DNA of 64,000 bases from positions 1 to 64,000 of the forward strand of contig NZ_RRCH01000004.1 in NCBI RefSeq assembly GCF_003862495.1, read 5' to 3'. Numbering within the stretch: the first letter of the stretch is position 1; each line of letters begins with the position of its first letter. Origin of the DNA: Halocatena pleomorpha. Lineage in GTDB: Archaea; Halobacteriota; Halobacteria; Halobacteriales; Haloarculaceae. The notes beneath the pieces were generated by a model. The model was not told the origin of the DNA, did no database searches, and worked only from the letters and a program-made list of their open reading frames with translations. The position numbers and the translations under genes were made by a program. Of the stretch, positions 25,753 through 34,930 are shown in pieces.

Positions 25753-25974
25753 GGCGGGAGTGTTTTGTGGACAACTCGACCGTATTTTTGCTCCAGTGCC
25801 GGGAACGGTCTTTGTGACTGGCTGTGAGATCATGATATACGGAGTTCGTCCTCCTGTCGAATCAAATACATTGGGGGCAACCGTTCAAAACCGGCTTTTT
25901 TCTTACAGAGGGTGAGTCACACGAGGCCAGATGAAGCTCCCGTACTCTCATCGATTTTTCGATACGAATAATTA

Positions 25975-25980
25975 TTTATA
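25975..25980 (+). promoter_or_regulatory. TATA box for the 26004 gene
   Basis: TTTATA lies 24-29 nt upstream of the ATG. The preceding stretch from 25753 holds no recognisable gene. Confidence 0.55.
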
Positions 25981-26003
25981 GATGGGGACTAAATAAGACT
26001 GCC

Positions 26004-26429
26004 ATGAGTTATGCAAACTCATCAGTTCTCTTCGGCCGCGACCGACAGCTGACACGACGGTTTCTCGTTCTCGCTGCTGTTATTTTCGTTGCGAGTTTTG
26101 TGGTGTACACGAGTTTTCCGGTGTATGAAGGTCTCCCGTTGACGTTTCTGTTGATTGTGCCCTCGATCCCGATCATGGCAGGCACTCTAGCACTCGTCAG
26201 CGCCTACCTCAATGACGGTCTCCTCGTGAGTGCCCTACTGCCAGTCATGGCCGTGCTCGGACTGGAACTCTCACTGGGTATCTGGCTCTATTTTGATCTA
26301 GTTCCTAGTTATGACCCAGCTGGAATCAGTTTCGTACCGTTACTCATCACAGTTGCCTTCGGAATTGGTGTCGGTGTCGCCGCGGTTGGAGCTGGCATAC
26401 GACGGGTTGTCGCTCACATCAGCTCATAA
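26004..26429 (+). CDS. Four-helix membrane protein, unknown
   Basis: This 141-aa protein has about four transmembrane helices (roughly residues 18-38, 45-68, 73-95 and 105-132) and a short polar N-terminus with FGRDRQLTRR. There is no recognised family and no catalytic motif. A clear leaderless promoter supports expression. It is isolated between the HepT/MntA region and nadA. Confidence 0.55.
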   Translation: MSYANSSVLFGRDRQLTRRFLVLAAVIFVASFVVYTSFPVYEGLPLTFLLIVPSIPIMAGTLALVSAYLNDGLLVSALLPVMAVLGLELSLGIWLYFDLVPSYDPAGISFVPLLITVAFGIGVGVAAVGAGIRRVVAHISS

Positions 26430-26740
26430 ACTAGAATCAGAGAGGTAAAGTGTTCAATGCTGACCGCGAGGACGTTGCTCTCGCCGTCACCCCCTAATAT
26501 CTGAAACGCCGGTGTGAGACCGACACGTTGTTAGCTTTACACCAAGCGACCGGGACCACGAATAGATGACAGCGGTCACCCCTGTACAAAGCGATTGGCT
26601 CATCATTTGCACTCACAACAGAAGATTTATGCAGATGAAACAACAGGTATACTGGGAAGGATCATCTACGATCCCTGCTTTTGAAGAAAAAAGTTTATCA
26701 ATACGTCCCATCCTTGAACTAGTAACTTCGGTGCCGACCA
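26430..26740. other. Intergenic region upstream of nadA
   Basis: A 311-bp gap with no confident gene. A frame starting at 26566 runs into nadA in another register and looks accidental. The A/T-rich part near 26680-26705 (AAAAAAGTTTATCAATA) is the likely nadA promoter. No palindromic operator stands out. Confidence 0.45.
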
Positions 26741-27877
26741 ATGGCAGAAATGGAAACTACGGGGTTCGAGACGGAACTCAGTCTGTTCAAATACGACAAC
26801 CTCGAACGCCTCCCGCCGGCGTACCGTGATCTGTCCGAGGCAGACCGGACCGATCGCATTGAGGCAGCTCGTTCAGAACTGGGTGACGACGTGATCGTTC
26901 TCGGGCACAACTACCAGCGTCGAGAGATCGTCGAACACGCCGATTTCATCGGTGACTCCTATGAGTTGAGCAAGCGCGCGGCGAACGCTGACGCGCCGTA
27001 CGTGGTGTTCTGTGGGGTGACGTTCATGGCCGAAAGCGCCGACATCATCACCGACGACGACCAGACGGTGATCTTGCCATCAATGGAGGCGTCCTGTCCG
27101 ATGGCAGGGATGGCGGAGGCCCTACAAGTCGATTCGGCGTGGGCACAGATCACCGACGTGGTCCCCGATGCTGACATCATCCCGATCACGTACATGAACT
27201 CGTATGCGGATCTGAAAGCGTTCTGTGCCGAACAGGGCGGGCTGGTGTGTACCTCCTCGAACGCCCACCACGCTTTCGAGTGGGCGTTAGAACGCGGCGA
27301 CAAGGTGCTGTTTCTCCCGGACAAACATCTCGGGGAGAACACCGCCCACCGGATCGGGTTGGCGGACAGCATCGTGGAGTGGGACCCGTGGGATCCCGAG
27401 AATACGACCACTGACGAGGCAATCCAGGCGGCCGACGTGGTCCTCTGGGACGGCTACTGTCAAGTCCACGAACGGTTCCGCGTTGACCATATCGAGTCGG
27501 TGCGCGAGGCGAATCCCGACGCCAACGTCATCGTTCATCCCGAATGTCGCCGGGAAGTCGTGGACGCTGCCGACGTTGCGGGGAGCACGTCGACGATCTG
27601 CGAGACGGTTGCGAACGCCGATCCCGGCGAGACGTGGGCCATCGGGACAGAAATCCACCTTACCAACCATCTCCAACGGTGGCATCCCGACGTGAACGTG
27701 TTGCCGTTGTGCGGCGATGCGTGTATGGACTGCAACGCGATGCGCCAGATCGATCCCAACTATCTGACGTGGGTGCTCGAAGAGTTGGTTGACGGCCGTG
27801 AGCGGAACGTCATTTCGGTCGCACCCGAGGAGACGGAACTGGCACAGGTCGCACTCGACCGGATGTTGGAGGTGTGA
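26741..27877 (+). CDS. nadA: Quinolinate synthase
   Basis: This 378-aa 4Fe-4S enzyme condenses iminoaspartate with dihydroxyacetone phosphate to quinolinate, the second step of de novo NAD synthesis. VLGHNYQRREI starts the first repeat. The cluster Cys residues are in VFCGVTFMAES, GGLVCTSSNA and PLCGDACMDCNAM. MNSYADLKAF and HPECRREVVD are conserved. Start may be 26741 or the ATG three codons later. It is first in a tight nadA-nadB-nadC operon, and nadB begins seven bases after its stop. Confidence 0.95.
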   Translation: MAEMETTGFETELSLFKYDNLERLPPAYRDLSEADRTDRIEAARSELGDDVIVLGHNYQRREIVEHADFIGDSYELSKRAANADAPYVVFCGVTFMAESADIITDDDQTVILPSMEASCPMAGMAEALQVDSAWAQITDVVPDADIIPITYMNSYADLKAFCAEQGGLVCTSSNAHHAFEWALERGDKVLFLPDKHLGENTAHRIGLADSIVEWDPWDPENTTTDEAIQAADVVLWDGYCQVHERFRVDHIESVREANPDANVIVHPECRREVVDAADVAGSTSTICETVANADPGETWAIGTEIHLTNHLQRWHPDVNVLPLCGDACMDCNAMRQIDPNYLTWVLEELVDGRERNVISVAPEETELAQVALDRMLEV

Positions 27878-27883
27878 CTGCGG

Positions 27884-29380
27884 ATGTCGCTGTCCATTGA
27901 ATCGACGACTGACGTGTTGGTCGTCGGCAGCGGAATCGCGGGTTGTGCGACAGCACTCGCTGCTGCCCGCGAGGGGGCACAGGTCACACTCGTCACGAAG
28001 GCGACCGAACCCGAGGACGCAACGTCGTGGTGGGCACAGGGCGGGATCGCTGTCACACGAACGGATCCCGCCGCATTCAAACAGGATATTCGCACGGCCA
28101 GCGACGACACCGCCGATCCCGAGGCCGTTGACGTGCTCGTCGAGAACGCCCGCGGTGCCGTCGAGAACGTGCTGTTCGAGACGCTCGATGTGTCGTTCGA
28201 CGCCGCCGACGGTGACTACGAGTACGGGCGCGAGGCTGCCCATTCGGAGCGGCGCATCCTTCACGTTGATGCGAGCACGGGCCGTCACATTCTCGGTCCG
28301 TTTCTCTCACATCTCGCGTCACTTGATGCGGTCACCATCCACCAGGATACGGCCGCACTTGATCTACTCACCCACGAAGGACGCGTTCACGGGGCGTATC
28401 TCGAATCCGACAGCGACGTTGCACCAATCTTCGCGGGAACCACTGTGTTGGCAACAGGAGGCATCGGCGCGCTCTATCCCGAATCCACGAACCCTGACGG
28501 CGCAACCGGTGACGGAATCGCCATGGCAGCGCTCGCGGGTGCTGACATGCGGGACATGGAGTACGTCCAGTTTCACCCGACGGTCTGTACCGCGGGCGAG
28601 CCATTCCTCGTGAGCGAAGCTGTTCGCGGAGAGGGCGCACTGTTGCATAACGCCGACGGCGAGCGGTTCATGTCCGACTACCACGAGGACGCCGAACTCG
28701 CGCCACGGGATGTTGTCGCGCGTGCGGTTGCCCGCGAGCGCGAGCGAACTGGGACGGTGACGCTCGACGTGTCGCCACTCCCCTTCTCAGAGACGTTTCC
28801 GGATCTCGTGGCGCTGTGTGACTCTCACGGCGTCGATTGGCAGTCGGGAATTCCGGTCGCTCCTGCCGAACACTTCCTCTGTGGCGGGATCGCCGTCGAC
28901 AGCGACGGCCGGACCTCTCTTGATCGGTTGTTTGCGGTGGGTGAGTGTTCCCGGACCGGTGTCCACGGCGCGAACCGATTGGCCAGCACGAGCCTGCTCG
29001 AAGGGTTGGTATGGGGATTGCGCGCCGGGCGGGCCGCCACCGGTTTCGATCCCCAACCGATCGAGGCTCCCGACCTGCTCGATCGGGATCCAGCGCTCCC
29101 CGCGCAGTTCGGAGCGGAGAAATCGGTGCGACTCCACCGGGTGATGGCCGAGCACGTGGGACTCAAACGGACTCCAGCGGGTCTCAAACGCGCGACGGCG
29201 GCGCTACGGCGACTGAAGGGTGAAGTCGACGCCTACACCCGGACTCGAACGTCGCGTGATCTCTATGAACTCCGGGGAAAAAGCGTGACCGCGCTGCTCA
29301 TCGCCCGCGCCGCAGCCACCAATCCCACATCGACCGGCTGTCACTACCTCACGGAGGAATCCGCTGCCAATGCTGATTAG
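27884..29380 (+). CDS. nadB: L-aspartate oxidase
   Basis: This 498-aa FAD enzyme oxidises L-aspartate to iminoaspartate, the substrate of NadA. It shows VLVVGSGIAGCATALAAA (FAD Rossmann), ATSWWAQGGIAV, GRHILGPFLSHL, VLATGGIGALYPESTNP, MEYVQFHPT, VSEAVRGEGALL, HFLCGGIAVDSDGRTSL and HGANRLASTSLLEGLVWG. These are the full succinate-dehydrogenase-flavoprotein-like signatures. The C-terminal helical domain is complete. The 3' end overlaps nadC by 11 nt, indicating translational coupling. Confidence 0.95.
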   Translation: MSLSIESTTDVLVVGSGIAGCATALAAAREGAQVTLVTKATEPEDATSWWAQGGIAVTRTDPAAFKQDIRTASDDTADPEAVDVLVENARGAVENVLFETLDVSFDAADGDYEYGREAAHSERRILHVDASTGRHILGPFLSHLASLDAVTIHQDTAALDLLTHEGRVHGAYLESDSDVAPIFAGTTVLATGGIGALYPESTNPDGATGDGIAMAALAGADMRDMEYVQFHPTVCTAGEPFLVSEAVRGEGALLHNADGERFMSDYHEDAELAPRDVVARAVARERERTGTVTLDVSPLPFSETFPDLVALCDSHGVDWQSGIPVAPAEHFLCGGIAVDSDGRTSLDRLFAVGECSRTGVHGANRLASTSLLEGLVWGLRAGRAATGFDPQPIEAPDLLDRDPALPAQFGAEKSVRLHRVMAEHVGLKRTPAGLKRATAALRRLKGEVDAYTRTRTSRDLYELRGKSVTALLIARAAATNPTSTGCHYLTEESAANAD

Positions 29381-30185
29381 ACAGAGCCAGATCGAAGCGT
29401 GGCTGGCTGAGGATATCGGTCATCACGACGTGACGAACGACGTGCCCGGCGAGACGACCGGTCGACTGGTTGCGACGGAACCCGCCGTCGTCGCCGGGTT
29501 GGACGCCGCAACTGCGGTGTTCGAACAGCTCGATGCCGAGCTGTCTGTCCGATCGACTGTCGATCCCGGAACAGCCGTCGATCCCGGAACGACCGTGTTG
29601 ACGGTGACCGGACCGGCCACAGGGGTGCTTCGAGGCGAGCGCACCGCGGTCAACGTCGTGGCCCACGCCTCGGGCGTTGCAACACGGACACGCGCGGCCG
29701 TCGACGCCGCCCGAGCGGTGTCTCCCTCGGTCCGGATCGCCGGTACGCGAAAGACGACACCCGGTCTACGGGGACTCGAAAAGCGTGCTGTCGCCGCTGG
29801 TGGCGGTGACACACACCGCCTTGATCTCTCTCACATGGTGATGGTGAAAGACAACCACATCGCTGAGCTGGGACTGGAGCAGGCGATTGAACGGCTGAGT
29901 GAGCGGGCGTCGTTCGCAACCCAAGTCGAGGTAGAAGTCGAAACGCCGGCCGATGGCGCGCGCGCCGCAGACGCCGGGGCTGATGTCGTCCTGTTCGATA
30001 ATATGGTTCCCGAGGACGTCGAACAGGGGGTTTCGACGCTTCCGGCCGACGTGGTGAGCGAGACCAGCGGCGGGATCACGATCGATACGGTTCCCGACTA
30101 CGCGGCGACAGGTGTCGATATCATCTCCATGGGATCGCTGACCCACAGCGCGCCTGCGTGTGATTTCTCGTTCCGGACCGAGTAG
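29370..30185 (+). CDS. nadC: Nicotinate-nucleotide pyrophosphorylase (carboxylating)
   Basis: This 271-aa quinolinate phosphoribosyltransferase forms nicotinate mononucleotide. LAEDIGHHDVTND is the N-terminal signature. GERTAVNVVAHASGVATRTRA, AGTRKTTPGLR, GGGDTHRLDLSHMVMVKDNH and VEVEVETPADG line the active site with the expected Arg, His and Lys residues. The ending GITIDTVPDYAATGVDIISMG is typical. It is the third gene of the operon and overlaps nadB by 11 nt. Confidence 0.95.
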   Translation: MLIRQSQIEAWLAEDIGHHDVTNDVPGETTGRLVATEPAVVAGLDAATAVFEQLDAELSVRSTVDPGTAVDPGTTVLTVTGPATGVLRGERTAVNVVAHASGVATRTRAAVDAARAVSPSVRIAGTRKTTPGLRGLEKRAVAAGGGDTHRLDLSHMVMVKDNHIAELGLEQAIERLSERASFATQVEVEVETPADGARAADAGADVVLFDNMVPEDVEQGVSTLPADVVSETSGGITIDTVPDYAATGVDIISMGSLTHSAPACDFSFRTE

Positions 30186-30273
30186 CTCCGATTTGGTTGA
30201 TCGTTTTGCTGATCTCGCTTTCTTGCCCGGCTCGTCAGTATCCTTTTTCGCGTCGGCTGAGAGAACTACACGC

Positions 30274-31509
30274 ATGGCGGATGATCGGGACAAAAATGGG
30301 GATCGAACCGGCGTCGAGCCGGGTGCGGTCGAATACGAGCCGGTCAGTGTGAAAGATCTCCTCTCGGAGATGAAAGACACGGCGGAGCTACTGATCGATC
30401 TGTCGTACTCGTCAGTGCTGTTCGGGAGCCAGTCGGTCGCCCAAGAGGTGTTGGCGCTTGAACAGCGGATGGACGTGCTCCAAGTGAAAGCGCGGATGAG
30501 CCTCCTGATGGCGGCCCGAAACCCCGCCGACGCGGAGGCCCTCGCGCCGGTACTTGGCGTCGTGGCGGCAACCGAGAAGATCAGCGACGCGGCGGGTGAC
30601 ATTGCAAAGATCGTCACCGAGGAAATCGGGCTGCCCGACGCCGTTCGTGGGGCGCTGCCTGAAGCGCTCGAAACGCTGGTGAGCGTTGAACTCGCTGCGG
30701 ACTCGGCTCTTGTCGACCGAACGCTTGGTGACCGCAACCTCGAAACAGAAACCGGCGTGCGGGTCATTGCGCTCCGCCGGAAGGGTGAATGGCTGTTAAA
30801 TCCCGACCGACAGACAGAACCCAAAGCCGGTGACGTGTTGTTGCTCCGCGGTCCCGAGGAAGGAATCGATACGGTGTACAACGAAGTGACCGGTCAGGAG
30901 TATCCCACGCCAGATCCTCCCGAGACGGCGATCGAGGATGTCGGGCGCGCTGTCGACTCTATCGTGCTCATGAAGAACATGAGCGAGCTTGCGGTCGATC
31001 TGGCGTACGGAGCGGTGCTGTTCGACAACCGAGCGGTCGCTCGGGAAGTCCGAGAGCTCGAAATCGAGGTGGACGCGCTCCAATCGCGGTTCGAGGCGTG
31101 GACGCTTCAGGCGGCGGGCCGTGTCGATGACGCCGTCAGCCTCCGTGGACTGGTGCATCTCGCCCAAGCCTCGGAAGTCATTTCGGACGCCGCCCTCGAA
31201 ATCAGTGACGGCGTGCTCCGGGGGTTAGACACTCACCCCGTGGTCACCGCCGCCGTCGAGGAGAGCGTCGAGATCATCATCCGACTGGAAATCGATTCCG
31301 ACAGCACGCTCGCTGATGAAACGCTTGGCGAGCAGCTGGTGAGCACCAAAACCGGAATGCGAGTGATCGCTGTGCGGCGGGGGACCGGCGCGTCTGCCGA
31401 GTGGATCGTTTCGCCCGGTCCCGATACGCGGCTCAAGGCCGGCGACGTGATCATCGCAAAAGGAACCCGAGCGGGGAGCGATCGGCTCGAAGCAATGACG
31501 AAGGGATGA
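30274..31509 (+). CDS. Tandem PhoU-TrkA_C regulatory protein
   Basis: This 411-aa protein is built of two similar halves. Each has a PhoU-like helical segment (DTAELLIDLSYSSVLFGSQS near residue 30 and MSELAVDLAYGAVLFDNRA near residue 240) followed by a TrkA-C/RCK_C domain (TETGVRVIALRRKGEWLLNP and STKTGMRVIAVRRGTGAS). Such PhoU-RCK_C proteins are thought to regulate potassium or magnesium transport by binding ligand through RCK_C. No membrane segments are seen. The start ATG at 30274 removes an unrelated leader. No transporter gene is adjacent, so it would act in trans. Confidence 0.82.
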   Translation: MADDRDKNGDRTGVEPGAVEYEPVSVKDLLSEMKDTAELLIDLSYSSVLFGSQSVAQEVLALEQRMDVLQVKARMSLLMAARNPADAEALAPVLGVVAATEKISDAAGDIAKIVTEEIGLPDAVRGALPEALETLVSVELAADSALVDRTLGDRNLETETGVRVIALRRKGEWLLNPDRQTEPKAGDVLLLRGPEEGIDTVYNEVTGQEYPTPDPPETAIEDVGRAVDSIVLMKNMSELAVDLAYGAVLFDNRAVAREVRELEIEVDALQSRFEAWTLQAAGRVDDAVSLRGLVHLAQASEVISDAALEISDGVLRGLDTHPVVTAAVEESVEIIIRLEIDSDSTLADETLGEQLVSTKTGMRVIAVRRGTGASAEWIVSPGPDTRLKAGDVIIAKGTRAGSDRLEAMTKG

Positions 31510-31535
31510 TAACTTGTACAGGCTAATATAAAAAA

Positions 31536-31543
31536 TATTTATC
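31536..31543 (+). promoter_or_regulatory. TATA box for VanZ-like gene
   Basis: TATTTATC lies 22-29 nt upstream of the ATG at 31565, within a strongly A/T-rich leader. Confidence 0.5.
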
Positions 31544-31564
31544 TGATAATATTTGATACTCCGT

Positions 31565-32029
31565 ATGCATGAAAAACGACAGTTACCTCTCGCGTCGTCG
31601 TGGGTTCGGTACGGGTTGGTGGTGGTGATCGCCGGTGTCATCTGTGTGTTCACGGTGGCCGACGCAGCGACAGTCGGACTGGAAGCGGACGGCGGTACGG
31701 TCTCACACGGACCGTTCGGCATCGATATCGGCCCACTCGGGTGGTTCGAGACGGCCACCTACGCCCACGGAATGGCGTACGCGGGCTTGACCGCGTCGCT
31801 GGCGTACGCGTTCGTCGTACCCACCGGCCGCGCGAGCCAGCGACGACTCGCCGGATGTGTCGTCGTTGCCGTTGTGTACGGGACCGTGTTGGAACTCCTC
31901 CAAGGGAGTGTCCCCAGTCGCAGCGTAGAAACCGTCGATTTTCTGGCGAACACGATCGGCGCGTCGATGATGGGACTGTGCTGGTGGTGGCTCACTGGCG
32001 TCACCGAGTTCGTTCCTCGAAGCGAGTGA
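31565..32029 (+). CDS. VanZ-like membrane protein
   Basis: This 154-aa protein has about four transmembrane helices. A VanZ-type core is visible: the HGMAYAGLTASLAYAF helix, GTVLELLQGSVPSRSVETVDFLANTIGASMMG read in pieces as the conserved E-L-Q...R...D...N pattern. VanZ relatives in vancomycin clusters confer low-level teicoplanin resistance, but most are housekeeping membrane proteins of unknown function. The ATG at 31565 fits the promoter spacing. Confidence 0.72.
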   Translation: MHEKRQLPLASSWVRYGLVVVIAGVICVFTVADAATVGLEADGGTVSHGPFGIDIGPLGWFETATYAHGMAYAGLTASLAYAFVVPTGRASQRRLAGCVVVAVVYGTVLELLQGSVPSRSVETVDFLANTIGASMMGLCWWWLTGVTEFVPRSE

Positions 32030-32151
32030 TCACTGGCGGCTCCGTGGTTGAAACGTCAATCCATATGGCGATATTAAATATAGATGCTATGTTTGTTTGT
32101 GTGATCGATCAACCGAACGGCTTATCGTCGTATCGTTAGCAGACGATACCG

Positions 32152-33537
32152 ATGACAGTTCGTGTGGTTCAGTACGCTGACATCGAGGCGACGTACGACG
32201 ATCCAGAGCGGATCGCCCGTTTGGGGAGCGCGATCGCCTCGCTTCGGGACGAAGCCACCCTTCTTGTCGGTGCTGGCGACAACGTCGCACCCGGCGCGCT
32301 CGCGCTCCGTACCGAGGGTCAGCAGGCGCTCGCGTTTTTCGACACGATCGAGCCGGCTGTCGACACGCTGGGCAACCACGATTTTGATTACGGACGGGAC
32401 GCACTGCTGTCGGTGGTTCGCCAGTCGCCACAGACGTGGCTGTGTGCCAACGTGTTTGCCGGTAACGAGCGATTCGGCCACGACGCCGGGATCGTTCCGT
32501 GGACGGTGATCGAACGGGCTGGCCACCGCGTCGGGTTGTTCGGGCTTGCACACCCCAAAACGCCGGAGAAATCTCCCGGAGCGCGATCGCTGTCAGTAAC
32601 GGATCCGATCGCGGCCGCGGACGACGCTGTCGCGGCGCTTCGTGACCGATCCGTCGATCACGTCGTTTGTCTCTCTCATCTCGGTGAGTCTGAGGATCAC
32701 GGGCTCGGGGAGGTTGACGACCTCGCGGCAGTCGACATCGACGTGATCTGTGACGGCCACACGCACGATCGGCCCCGAATCGATCGCGTTGACGGCACGC
32801 TGGTGGTACGAACGTCCGGCGAGGGCGCTGATCTTGCCGAACTGCGGTACGAGGGGGAATGGACAGCCACCCGCCACACCGTCGCGGCATTCCCACCAAC
32901 GCCAGCGATCGAGCGGACCTTTCGAGAGCTGCGAACCACAGCCGGGGTGGACGAGACCGTTGCCACGGTTGACGAACCGATCAGTCGATCGATGTCGGAT
33001 CGGTTTCACGGCGAATCTCGGCTCGGAAATTTCGTGACCGACGCCTACCGGTGGGCCACCGGCGCAACGATCAGTCTCCAACACAGCGCCGGAATGCGTG
33101 GAGGCCCGGTGCTGTCCGGCGACGTGACGATTGCGGACCTCATCAGCGTCGTCCCGTTCGATATGGACGTGGTGAAGACGACCGTTCCGGGAACGACCCT
33201 CCTCGACATCTTCGCCTCCGGTGGAGACATTGTCTATCCCGCACAGCCTGCGTTCTGGCACGTCCACCTGAGCGGCGGCTCGGTGACGTTCGATTACGCG
33301 CGGCGGGAGCTAGCCACGGCGACCATCGACGGCGAGCCGATCGATCCGTCGGCGTTCTACCGGATTTGCGCGCCCGAAAACCTCGTACGTTCATTCGACA
33401 TCGAAGCGGAGACCGAATCGGTCGGAGTCCAGTACGAACTGCTCGCGTCGTATGCCCGAGCGCAGGGCGTCGCACCGACACTCGACGACCGAATCACGCG
33501 CACGGGGCTCGCGTCAGTGAGTGTATCAGACGATTGA
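32152..33537 (+). CDS. 5'-nucleotidase/metallophosphatase
   Basis: This 461-aa protein pairs an N-terminal calcineurin-like metallophosphatase domain with a C-terminal 5'-nucleotidase domain. Metal motifs: QYADIEATYDD (Asp-x-Glu variant of the usual DxH), VGAGDNVAPGA (GD), TLGNHDFDYG (GNHD), CLSHLGE and CDGHTHDRP (GHxH). The C-terminal domain has GNFVTDAYRWATGATISLQH and NGG-equivalent HSAGMRGGPV. There is no signal peptide, so it is probably cytoplasmic, unlike bacterial UshA. CTTATC about 30 nt upstream is a possible TATA. Confidence 0.88.
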   Translation: MTVRVVQYADIEATYDDPERIARLGSAIASLRDEATLLVGAGDNVAPGALALRTEGQQALAFFDTIEPAVDTLGNHDFDYGRDALLSVVRQSPQTWLCANVFAGNERFGHDAGIVPWTVIERAGHRVGLFGLAHPKTPEKSPGARSLSVTDPIAAADDAVAALRDRSVDHVVCLSHLGESEDHGLGEVDDLAAVDIDVICDGHTHDRPRIDRVDGTLVVRTSGEGADLAELRYEGEWTATRHTVAAFPPTPAIERTFRELRTTAGVDETVATVDEPISRSMSDRFHGESRLGNFVTDAYRWATGATISLQHSAGMRGGPVLSGDVTIADLISVVPFDMDVVKTTVPGTTLLDIFASGGDIVYPAQPAFWHVHLSGGSVTFDYARRELATATIDGEPIDPSAFYRICAPENLVRSFDIEAETESVGVQYELLASYARAQGVAPTLDDRITRTGLASVSVSDD

Positions 33538-33543
33538 CTCCGG

Positions 33544-33846
33544 TCACGCCGCCCGCCGGACGGCTCGATACGCCGACACGACTGTGAGCACAATCGTGAC
33601 GAGGAGAGCGGTTCCGAACGCGAGGACGAACGCCAGCGCGAGAAAGAGGAACGGTCCACCGACACCGTCTGGGGCCGGGCCGCGGAGTTCGAACACCCGA
33701 ACGACGTACATCAGCGCGGCGAAGGCGACACCCACCCCGATCCCGATCTTGCCGTTTCGGGCGACGCGAAGCGCGTCGAGAAACGCCGCTGTCCCCGAAC
33801 GATCGGCTGTCTCGGACTCGTCGATACTGTCGTCCACGCCCGACAA
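33544..33846 (-). CDS. Small two-helix membrane protein
   Basis: This 100-aa protein has an acidic N-terminus (about residues 1-18) and two transmembrane helices (about residues 33-52 and 64-92), ending RAVRRAA. It resembles conserved haloarchaeal membrane proteins of unknown function (DUF7536-like, from memory). It is convergent with the nucleotidase gene, six bases apart. Confidence 0.6.
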   Translation of the reverse strand: MSGVDDSIDESETADRSGTAAFLDALRVARNGKIGIGVGVAFAALMYVVRVFELRGPAPDGVGGPFLFLALAFVLAFGTALLVTIVLTVVSAYRAVRRAA

Positions 33847-33973
33847 TTGGGCGAGCGAATAGAAATCATCTTCGCAATGGTACGTGGTATGCTGCTCAAT
33901 ATTTCCCCGACGGAGTGCGAAAATCGCCCTTGAATCGAACGGTCTAAGGGTATGGATTTACCGAATATACACA

Positions 33974-34930
33974 ATGACGACGCTCGGCACCGCAACCGCG
34001 TGTCCCAACGAAATCGCAACGGGACGGCTGTCTGTCGGCGAGGCCCGTGATGGCAGCGACGTCGGCCTTCCGGTTGCGGTGATCAACGGTGCGAACGACG
34101 GCAAAACCCTGTACATTCAGGCAGTGAGCGACGGCGACGAACTTAACGGCCTCGGGGTCATCCAACGGCTGGTTCCCCAACTCGATCCCAGCGAGATCTC
34201 CGGACAGATCCTCATCGTTGGGATCGTCAACTACTACGGCTTTCACGTCGCTGAACACCGCAATCCGATCGACGATACGAAACTGAACCGGGCGTATCCG
34301 GGCGACCCCAACGGGATGTCGACCGAGCGCATCGCACACGCTACGTTCAACGCCGTGACGCGGGCTGATCTCGCGCTCGATCTCCACCAAGGCTCGACCA
34401 GCCGTATGATCGATGAAACCCGCGTCAGGTGTGGATCGCGCCACCGGCTTCACACGGAGTGTCTCGAACTCGCAAAAGTGTTCGACTGTGGATTCATCCT
34501 CGATCAGAAGGGACCGGACGGACAGCTCGCGCGAACGGCACCCAACGACGGGGTTCCCACGATCGATCCCGAGTTGGGCGGCTCCGTTGGTTGGGATCAC
34601 GACAGTATCGAGCGCGGTCTCCGTGGCGTGTATCGGGTGCTCAAGTACTACGGGTTTTTAGACGGCTCGATCGACATCAACCCACAGACACGCGCAAACG
34701 CGTTCGAACAGTACGGCTCGCCGGTGGGTGGTTTGGTGACGTTTAAACCTGCTCTCGGTGAGCGGGTCGAAAGCGGTGATCCCCTTTTCGACGTGACCGA
34801 TCCGTTCGGTCGGGTCAAATCCACCGTTACCGCTGATTCGGCCGGCGTGTTCTGGCGCACGCGACGGCTGCCACAGGTTGCAACCGGAGAGTACGTCTGC
34901 TCACTCGGCACCAATCTCGATGAGTACTGA
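33974..34930 (+). CDS. Succinylglutamate desuccinylase/aspartoacylase family (M14) protein
   Basis: This 318-aa zinc-dependent carboxypeptidase-like protein shows AVINGANDGKTLYIQAVSDG DELNG (read in two pieces), with Asp-Glu metal ligands and the usual His replaced by Asp or Ser at the first position. HRNPIDDTKLNRAYPG supplies Arg and Asn, and DLHQGSTS the second metal His. The C-terminal beta domain has FKPALGERVESGDPLFDVTD, a biotinyl-like fold typical of the AstE-like group. The substrate is unknown. It overlaps the next gene by 11 nt. Confidence 0.83.
   Translation: MTTLGTATACPNEIATGRLSVGEARDGSDVGLPVAVINGANDGKTLYIQAVSDGDELNGLGVIQRLVPQLDPSEISGQILIVGIVNYYGFHVAEHRNPIDDTKLNRAYPGDPNGMSTERIAHATFNAVTRADLALDLHQGSTSRMIDETRVRCGSRHRLHTECLELAKVFDCGFILDQKGPDGQLARTAPNDGVPTIDPELGGSVGWDHDSIERGLRGVYRVLKYYGFLDGSIDINPQTRANAFEQYGSPVGGLVTFKPALGERVESGDPLFDVTDPFGRVKSTVTADSAGVFWRTRRLPQVATGEYVCSLGTNLDEY

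Noticed and set aside
29766-30881. 371-codon minus-strand open frame
   Set aside because: Antisense to nadC and the PhoU/TrkA-C gene; Ser/Arg-rich shadow composition.
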